NCBI RefSeq assembly: GCF_011751865.2
Contig: NZ_CP061770.1
Coordinates: 186,001 to 250,000 of the forward strand
Reading direction: 5' to 3'
From: Salinibacterium sp. ZJ70
GTDB taxonomy: Bacteria; Actinomycetota; Actinomycetes; Actinomycetales; Microbacteriaceae
DNA length: 64,000 nucleotides
Each line of letters begins with the position of its first letter. Position 1 is the first letter of the stretch. Shown in pieces: positions 58,780-64,000 of the stretch. The position numbers were made by a program, and so were the translations under genes. The notes beneath the pieces are model-generated. The model searched no databases and was not told the DNA's origin. It saw only the letters and a program-made list of their open reading frames with translations.

Positions 58780-59676
58780 TCAGGGGATGGCCTCCGCCGT
58801 CTGCTCGAGGTCGCTGCGCGGCTCGCGCTGGGTGGCGATCGCGGTGCCCGCCGCGACGCACACGAGCACGATCGCGAGCAGCTGCACCGGTCCCAGGCGC
58901 TCACCGAGCACGATCCATCCGAAGATCGCGGCGACGACCGGCCCGAATGCCGTGATGATCGCGTACAGCCGCGGGGTGATGCGCCGCAGGATGAAGGTGT
59001 CGAGCGAATACGGGATCGCCGACGACAGCAGGCCGATGCCGAGCAGCAGCCCGAGCACAGGCCAGGAGAACTGCGCCGACGGCAGCCCGAACGCGGCCAC
59101 CGGCAGGATGAGCGCGAGGCTCACGATGCTCGCGACCGTGAGGCCCTCGAGTCCGGGAAGCGCGAGCGCGACGCGGCGAGTGAGCAGGATGTACGCGGCC
59201 CACGCGGCGGCGGCCGTGAGCGCCAGGGCGACACCCCATCCATCGATCTGGCCCTCGAGCCCCGTGAGCAGCACGACTCCCGCCCCCGCTATGACCACGC
59301 ACACCACGTCGAGCGCGCGACGCGAGGTCGCCAGGGCCAGCAGCAGCGGCCCGAGGAACTCGATCGTCGCGGCGATGCCGAGCCCCAGCAGGTGCACCGA
59401 CTCGTAGAACGCGAGGTTCATGACCGCGAGCGTGACCCCCAGCATCACCGCGGGCCACAGACGCCGCCAGGTGAGAAGCGAGCGTCGCGGTCGATAGAAC
59501 GGCAGCAGCACGACGAGCATCACCAGCTGACGCACCGCCACCACGATCGGCGAGCCGACGTAGCCGATCGCCACCCCCGCGAGCGCCGAACCCAGGTTGA
59601 TCGACACCTCCGTTCCCACCTGCGTGGACGCGCCGATCACGGTGCGGGTTCGGGTGCTCTCGGGCGGGGTGCTCAC
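58780..59676 (-). CDS. EamA/RhtA-type drug/metabolite transporter
   Basis: 298 aa with ten predicted helices in two EamA halves. Signature stretches are AFYESVHLLGLGIAATIEFLGPL and PYSLDTFILRRITPRLYAIITAFGPVVAAIFGW in shape. RhtA-like members export threonine or homoserine, but substrates vary. Start ATG at 59676. Monocistronic and divergent from the 59737 gene. Confidence 0.88.
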   Translation of the reverse strand: MSTPPESTRTRTVIGASTQVGTEVSINLGSALAGVAIGYVGSPIVVAVRQLVMLVVLLPFYRPRRSLLTWRRLWPAVMLGVTLAVMNLAFYESVHLLGLGIAATIEFLGPLLLALATSRRALDVVCVVIAGAGVVLLTGLEGQIDGWGVALALTAAAAWAAYILLTRRVALALPGLEGLTVASIVSLALILPVAAFGLPSAQFSWPVLGLLLGIGLLSSAIPYSLDTFILRRITPRLYAIITAFGPVVAAIFGWIVLGERLGPVQLLAIVLVCVAAGTAIATQREPRSDLEQTAEAIP

Positions 59677-59736
59677 CCACCCATTCTGGGGGGCGGGGCC
59701 TCCCCATCCCCGTGCACCACCTCCTATGCTCGACGC

Positions 59737-60249
59737 ATGGCAGAGAAGCCCGGCCTCGACCCTCGCTACGACCCCGCGTTCCAGCGGGGCTTCGATCCGG
59801 GGGCAGGGGCGGATGCGCAGCGGCCGACGGTGGCGTTCGGGCCCCCTCTCGTCCCCAGGGTGTCCTCGTCTGCCTCGGGGCGCGGGCCTTCAGCTCCGGC
59901 GCCTGCAGCGCCCAGCCAGGCGACGGCGGCGAGCGGCGCGCCCGCCGCCTCCGAGGCCGTCGCCGCGACCGCTGTGATCGCCGTCGGCCGTGCGCCGTGG
60001 CGCAACCCCTTCATCGTCGCGCTTGCCGTCATCGGGGTGGCGAGCATCGCGCTCGGCGTGTTCGTTCTGCAGTACGCGATGCGCGAGGGCGAAGGCGGAC
60101 AGCTGCTCTTCACGCAGGGCGGGTATGTGCTCATGCAGTCGCTCGTTTTCGCCGCACCGCTCGCGATCTGCACGGGGGTGCTCATTCTGAGCGCCGTGCT
60201 TGTGATGTTCGCCGTGCACTGGGGGCGCCTGCCGCACCGCGACGAGTGA
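59737..60249 (+). CDS. Two-helix membrane protein with proline/alanine-rich N-terminus
   Basis: 170 aa. Residues 1-80 are polar, with PRYDPAFQRGFDP near the start and a Ser/Pro/Ala stretch at 45-75, predicted cytoplasmic and disordered. Two hydrophobic helices follow (about 90-112 and 132-160) with a short basic end. No domain known. Converges on nei2. Confidence 0.7.
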   Translation: MAEKPGLDPRYDPAFQRGFDPGAGADAQRPTVAFGPPLVPRVSSSASGRGPSAPAPAAPSQATAASGAPAASEAVAATAVIAVGRAPWRNPFIVALAVIGVASIALGVFVLQYAMREGEGGQLLFTQGGYVLMQSLVFAAPLAICTGVLILSAVLVMFAVHWGRLPHRDE

Positions 60250-60270
60250 CCGCTCGTCTGTCACCGGATG

Positions 60271-61050
60271 TCAGCGCTGGCAGTTCGGGCACCAGGTGAC
60301 CAGGCGCTCCTCGCCCGCCACGCGTCCCAGTTCGCCGCCACGCAGCGGGGTGCCGCAGCGCAGACACGGGCGCCCGCTGCGGCCGTAGACCCAGCTGCGC
60401 CGACCCGGTCGGGTGTCGCCCGTCGTCACCCGGATGCTGCGCGAGCGGTTCGCGTGCAGCATCCGGTGCGCGAGCGAGATGACCGCAGGCACATCGTCGA
60501 CCTCACTGACGGGGCGCGTGGGCAAGAGACCCCGAACGAAGCACAGCTCGTTCGCGTACACGTTGCCGATGCCGGCGAGGTTGCGCTGGTCGAGCAGAGC
60601 CGTGAAGATCGGCACCTCGGGCACGGCGGTGAGGCGGCTGAGCGCGTGGTCGGCATCCCAGTCGGAGCCCAGCAGGTCGGGGCCGAGATGGCCGACCACA
60701 CGATGCTCCTCGGTGGTCGGAACGACGTCGAGGATGCCCAGCTCGAATCCGACCGACTGCATGGACTCGACACCGAGCACCGCGCGGGCATGATGCGCGG
60801 GACGACTCCAGCGCTCGCCGCGGTGGAACAGCCGCCAGGTGCCCTCCATCTTCAGGTGCGAGTGGATGGTGACGTCGCCCACCCGGTGCAGCAGGTGCTT
60901 GCCGCGTGAGACGACCTCGTGAACCGTCTGCCCGACGAGGTCGAGCGTGGCGAAGGCGGGCACCCGGATGTCGCTCTCGGTGAGAACGCGGCCAGCGAGC
61001 GCGTCGTGCTGCTGGCGGGCCTGGCGCCAGACGGTGTCTCCCTCGGGCAT
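60271..61050 (-). CDS. nei: Endonuclease VIII-like DNA glycosylase (Nei2 type)
   Basis: 259 aa from the ATG at 61050, chosen because the mature enzyme needs Pro2 and Glu3 (MPEGDTVWR). The Lys in SRGKHLLHR, the H2TH region (LLDQRNLAGIGNVYANE) and the C-terminal zinc finger (CLRCGTPL, then WCPNC) are intact. It removes oxidised pyrimidines. It is 71 bases downstream of lhr on the same strand; pairing of nei2 and lhr is known in mycobacteria. Confidence 0.92.
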   Translation of the reverse strand: MPEGDTVWRQARQQHDALAGRVLTESDIRVPAFATLDLVGQTVHEVVSRGKHLLHRVGDVTIHSHLKMEGTWRLFHRGERWSRPAHHARAVLGVESMQSVGFELGILDVVPTTEEHRVVGHLGPDLLGSDWDADHALSRLTAVPEVPIFTALLDQRNLAGIGNVYANELCFVRGLLPTRPVSEVDDVPAVISLAHRMLHANRSRSIRVTTGDTRPGRRSWVYGRSGRPCLRCGTPLRGGELGRVAGEERLVTWCPNCQR

Positions 61051-61121
61051 GTCCGGCACGCTACCTCACAGTGCCGACGCCGCGCTGGGCGGCGCGTCGG
61101 CGAGAGCGCGAGATCGCCAGC

Positions 61122-64000
61122 TCAGCGCAGGCGCAGACCTTGCGGCGTGGGGGCGAAGCCCGCCCGCTCGAGGGCCGAGCCGAGGAGTGTGCCGATCGCG
61201 AATTCGCCGTCGATGCGCTCGATGCGCAGGCGCCCGCCGGCATCCCGGATCGTGGATGCGAGGGATGCCGCGGCGGCCTCGACGCGCACCTCGTCGTCGG
61301 CATCGAGGAAGCTCAGCACCGTCTTGCCGCCCTTCTCCACGTAGAGGCCGAGTTCGCCGTCGACGAGCACGACGAGCGCCCCCGCTTTGCGTCCTGGGCG
61401 GTGCCCCTCCGCACGCGACGGCCAGCCGAGGGCCGCGCCGTACGGATTCGCGGGGTCGGTCGCGCCGAGCGTCACAGCCACGGGAGGAGCCTCCTCGTCG
61501 CGGTCGGTGTGGAAGGTGCGCAGCCGATCCACCGTCGCGGGCGTCGCGAACTGGGCGGCGCCGAGGCCGTCGACGAAGTAGCCGCGACGCACACGGCCGG
61601 TCTCCTCCATCTGTCGCAGCACCTTGTACGCGAGCGAGAAGCCGCCCTCCACGCCCTCCGCCTGCACGGCGCCGCGCGTGACGACCCCGTGGCGTTCGAG
61701 CAGCTGCTCGACGAGCGCCGCGGCACGGGCGGTTGCCGCGACCTCGGTGCGCGGCAGCAGGCTCCAGCGCCCGGCGACGGTCGGCGGGGCGCTCGCGGCG
61801 AGCGAGGAGGCGACGCGTGCCCGGGCGCGGTGGGCGCGTCCGCGCGGGGTCGCCCGGGGGCGAGAGGTCGTGGCGCCCAGCCGGGAGCGCAGAGCCGTGA
61901 AGGTGTCGCCCGTCACGAGCCCTGCCCACACGAGCTCCCAGAGCGCCCGCGCGACCTCGGTGTCGGTCGCCGCCTCAGGCCCTGCCGCGTTCGCCGCGAG
62001 CTGGCGGAAGAAGTACCCGCCGCCGCCGGCGAGGCTCTCGAGCAGGCGGTCCCGCAGCGGGTCCGGTTCGAGGGCGAGCGGTTCCGGGAGCGTCAGGTGC
62101 GCGGCGTCCGCGAGGTGCAGGCTCACCCATCCGTCGCCGCCCGGCAGCTCGCCGTGGCCCGCCCACAGCACCTCGCCTGCGGCCATCAGCTCATCGAGCA
62201 TCGCGGGGCTGTAGTCGCGCACGCGCCCGGGGAGCACGAGGCTCTCCCAGCTCGTCGCGGGGAGGGCGAGGCCTCCGAGCTGATCGATGACCGAGACGAG
62301 GCCGTCGATGCCGCGCAGGCCTCCGCGTCCGTTCACGCGCATGTGCTGCCACTCCGGCAGGAAGCGCCCGAGCGCGGCCTGCGGCACCGGCTCCACCTCG
62401 GCGCGCAGCGCCGCGAGCGAGCGAGCGCGCAGACGCCGCAGCACCTCCGGGTCGACCCATTCGGAGCCGGTGGCGCCGGGGCGGAACTCTCCCTCGACCG
62501 CGCGGCGGTCGGCAGCGAGGCGCCGCAGCGCATCCGTGACGACGGCGACGCCGAGGCCCAGGCGCGTCGCGGCATCCGCGGCAGTGAAGGGTCCGTGGGT
62601 GCGGGAGTAGCGGCTCACGAGGTCGCCCACCGGATCGGCGACGGGCTCGAGGAAGACGCTCGGCACGCCGATCGGAAGCGGCACCCCGAGCGCATCCCTC
62701 AGGCGCGCCGCATCCTCGACGACCGCCCAGCGCTCGAGGCCCGCGATCTGCACCCGCAGCACGCGGTTCGCCCGCGCGAGCCCGGCCAGCATCCCGCCCA
62801 CCACCCCTGAGGTGTCAGTTTGTGCCGCCTGCGCGCCAGCCGCTGCGGCGTGTTCTGACACCTCAGCGAGGGTGGTGCGGGCGGCGAGCTCGGCGAGCGA
62901 GAGCGGGCCGAGGATGCGGAGGAGGTCGACGAGGCCCTCGGCGTCCTTCGCATGGCGGTCGGGCTCGAGGCGCTGCAGCTCGCGCTCGGTCTGCGCGATG
63001 ACCTCCGGATCGAGCAGCTCCCGCAGCTCGGCGCGCCCCAGCAGCTCCGCCAGCAGCGACGGATCGAGCGACAGCGCCGCCGCACGGCGCTCGGCGAGCG
63101 GAGAATCGCCCTCGTACAGGAACGCCGCCACGTAGCCGAACAGCAGGGTGCGAGCGAACGGGCTCGGCGCATCCGTCTCGACCTCGACGAGCCGCACCCG
63201 CTTCGACTCGATCTCGGTCGCGAGCTCGTGCAGCGACGGCAGGTCGTAGGCGTCCTGCAGCACCTCGCGCACCGTCTCGAGGATGATCGGGAAGCTCGGG
63301 TACTTGCGCGCCACCTCGAGCAGCTGCGCCGAACGCTGCCGCTGCTGCCACAGCGGCGACCGCTTGCCGGGGTTGCGACGCGGCAGCAGCAGCGCGCGCG
63401 CCGCAGATTCGCGGAACCGGGAGGCGAAGAGCGCAGAGCCCCCGACCTCCTCGGTGACGATCGTGTCGAGTTCGCCCGGCTCGAAGATGAAGAGCTCCGC
63501 GCCCGGCGGTTCGGCATCCGTCTCGGGCAGGCGCACGACGATGCCGTCGTCACCCGCCATCGCCGACCCGTCGACCCCGTGCCGCTCGCGGATGCGCGCG
63601 GCGACCGCGAGCGCCCACGGCGCGTGCACGGGGGTGCCGTAGGGCGAGTGCAGCACGAGTCGCCAGTCGCCGAGCTCGTCGCGGAAGCGCTCGACGAGCA
63701 GCGTGCGGTCGGTGGGCACGACGCCGACTGCGGCCTTCTGCTCGGCCACGTAGGCGGCGAGGTTGCGAGCGGCGCGCTCGTCGAGCCCGTCGGCTTCGAG
63801 GCGCGCCTGATCGACGGTGCCGGATGCGAGCTCGCCCGCGAACGCGCCGATCGCGCGCCCCAGCTCCGCGGGACGCCCGAGGCCGTCGCCCTTCCAGAAC
63901 GGCACGCGCCCCGGCTGCCCGAAGGCGGGGGAGACGAGCACCCGATCCGAGGTGATCTCCTCGATGCGCCAGCTCGTCGCACCGAGCGCGAACACGTCGC
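61122..64000 (-). CDS. lhr: Lhr-family DEAD/DEAH helicase, C-terminal part (N-terminus outside window)
   Basis: About 959 codons are present; the helicase motor domains lie beyond the right edge. What is seen begins near GATSWRIEEITSDRVLVSPA, continues with a winged-helix-like region and the ATP-dependent helicase C-terminal signature (RYSRTHGPFTAADAATRLGL, VNGRGGLRGIDGLVSVI), and ends with FAIGTLLGSALERAGFAPTPQG, typical of actinobacterial Lhr. Full-length members are about 1500-1600 residues. It translocates on single-stranded DNA in repair. Oddity: a 58-bp palindromic repeat lies in frame at 62808-62865, encoding EVSEHAAAAGAQAAQTDTSG, where relatives should be checked for an insert. Confidence 0.9.
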   Translation of the reverse strand, partial: DVFALGATSWRIEEITSDRVLVSPAFGQPGRVPFWKGDGLGRPAELGRAIGAFAGELASGTVDQARLEADGLDERAARNLAAYVAEQKAAVGVVPTDRTLLVERFRDELGDWRLVLHSPYGTPVHAPWALAVAARIRERHGVDGSAMAGDDGIVVRLPETDAEPPGAELFIFEPGELDTIVTEEVGGSALFASRFRESAARALLLPRRNPGKRSPLWQQRQRSAQLLEVARKYPSFPIILETVREVLQDAYDLPSLHELATEIESKRVRLVEVETDAPSPFARTLLFGYVAAFLYEGDSPLAERRAAALSLDPSLLAELLGRAELRELLDPEVIAQTERELQRLEPDRHAKDAEGLVDLLRILGPLSLAELAARTTLAEVSEHAAAAGAQAAQTDTSGVVGGMLAGLARANRVLRVQIAGLERWAVVEDAARLRDALGVPLPIGVPSVFLEPVADPVGDLVSRYSRTHGPFTAADAATRLGLGVAVVTDALRRLAADRRAVEGEFRPGATGSEWVDPEVLRRLRARSLAALRAEVEPVPQAALGRFLPEWQHMRVNGRGGLRGIDGLVSVIDQLGGLALPATSWESLVLPGRVRDYSPAMLDELMAAGEVLWAGHGELPGGDGWVSLHLADAAHLTLPEPLALEPDPLRDRLLESLAGGGGYFFRQLAANAAGPEAATDTEVARALWELVWAGLVTGDTFTALRSRLGATTSRPRATPRGRAHRARARVASSLAASAPPTVAGRWSLLPRTEVAATARAAALVEQLLERHGVVTRGAVQAEGVEGGFSLAYKVLRQMEETGRVRRGYFVDGLGAAQFATPATVDRLRTFHTDRDEEAPPVAVTLGATDPANPYGAALGWPSRAEGHRPGRKAGALVVLVDGELGLYVEKGGKTVLSFLDADDEVRVEAAAASLASTIRDAGGRLRIERIDGEFAIGTLLGSALERAGFAPTPQGLRLR
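62808..62865. repeat. 58-bp palindromic repeat inside lhr
   Basis: The same length as 37558-37615 and identical to it over the first 25 bases; the right arm keeps TGACACCTCA but has diverged in the middle (GCGGCGTGTT vs GCGGCACAAA). It is translated in the lhr frame without a stop. Confidence 0.78.

Overview
The window is high-GC, densely packed bacterial chromosome with many GTG and some TTG starts and frequent 4-base start/stop overlaps (ATGA, GTGA, TTGA). The conserved run tilS-hpt-ftsH-folE-folP-folB-folK-DUF3180-PH-PH-DUF2520-panC-lysS, the Glu-Asp-Phe tRNA cluster, the HEGGH form of FtsH, ClpC and the nei2-lhr pair point to Actinobacteria. The gene complement best fits Microbacteriaceae. 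That family assignment is inference; no marker RNA is present.

Layout. 1-6256: a polyamine-type ABC transporter operon (potDBCA) flanked by two class III aminotransferases, which reads as polyamine or GABA-like amine uptake and catabolism. 6256-8713: a hypothetical gene, a membrane protein with a Tyr/Gln/Pro tail, a 33-codon ORF with a good ribosome site, and a decayed class C sortase. 8714-12785: a compact 4.0-kb integrative element in the 3' half of tRNA-Phe, bounded by 45-bp perfect repeats. It carries a RepSA-like rolling-circle initiator, a HEPN-domain protein with a small membrane protein upstream, an HTH protein and a tyrosine integrase. 12741-13049: tRNA-Phe, -Asp and -Glu. 13267-15800: two secreted peptidoglycan hydrolases (M23, then NlpC/P60). 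15876-28524: ppa, then the tilS-to-lysS housekeeping block and three tiny membrane proteins. 28678-34905: a five-gene chain of RbsBAC-type sugar ABC transporter, LVIVD-repeat protein and GlcD-type FAD oxidase. 34907-41207: pirin, a Na+/H+ antiporter, an XRE regulator with its membrane partner under an operator-like palindrome, and clpC with a ClgR-like box. 41256-55703: mixed metabolic and repair genes (ArgA-like acetyltransferase, radA, rlmC, MMPL transporter, esterase, crotonase, tRNA-Ser, SDR, small alarmone synthetase). 55715-64000: a small-multidrug-export-type protein, a DesK/DesR-type two-component system, CinA C-terminal domain, EamA transporter, nei2, and the C-terminal part of an Lhr helicase running off the right edge.

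Repeats. Two 58-bp palindromes share a long identical left arm. One is intergenic (37558-37615); the other lies inside the lhr reading frame (62808-62865) and is translated. A third palindrome of similar size and partly similar sequence is at 52575-52631.

The most interesting unit is the tRNA-Phe element. Circularisation would join int and rep head to tail through the att site, so rep may be expressed mainly from the excised form, and the cargo is a candidate HEPN-based defence module. No CRISPR array or rRNA was seen. No stretch over 300 bases lacks a feature.
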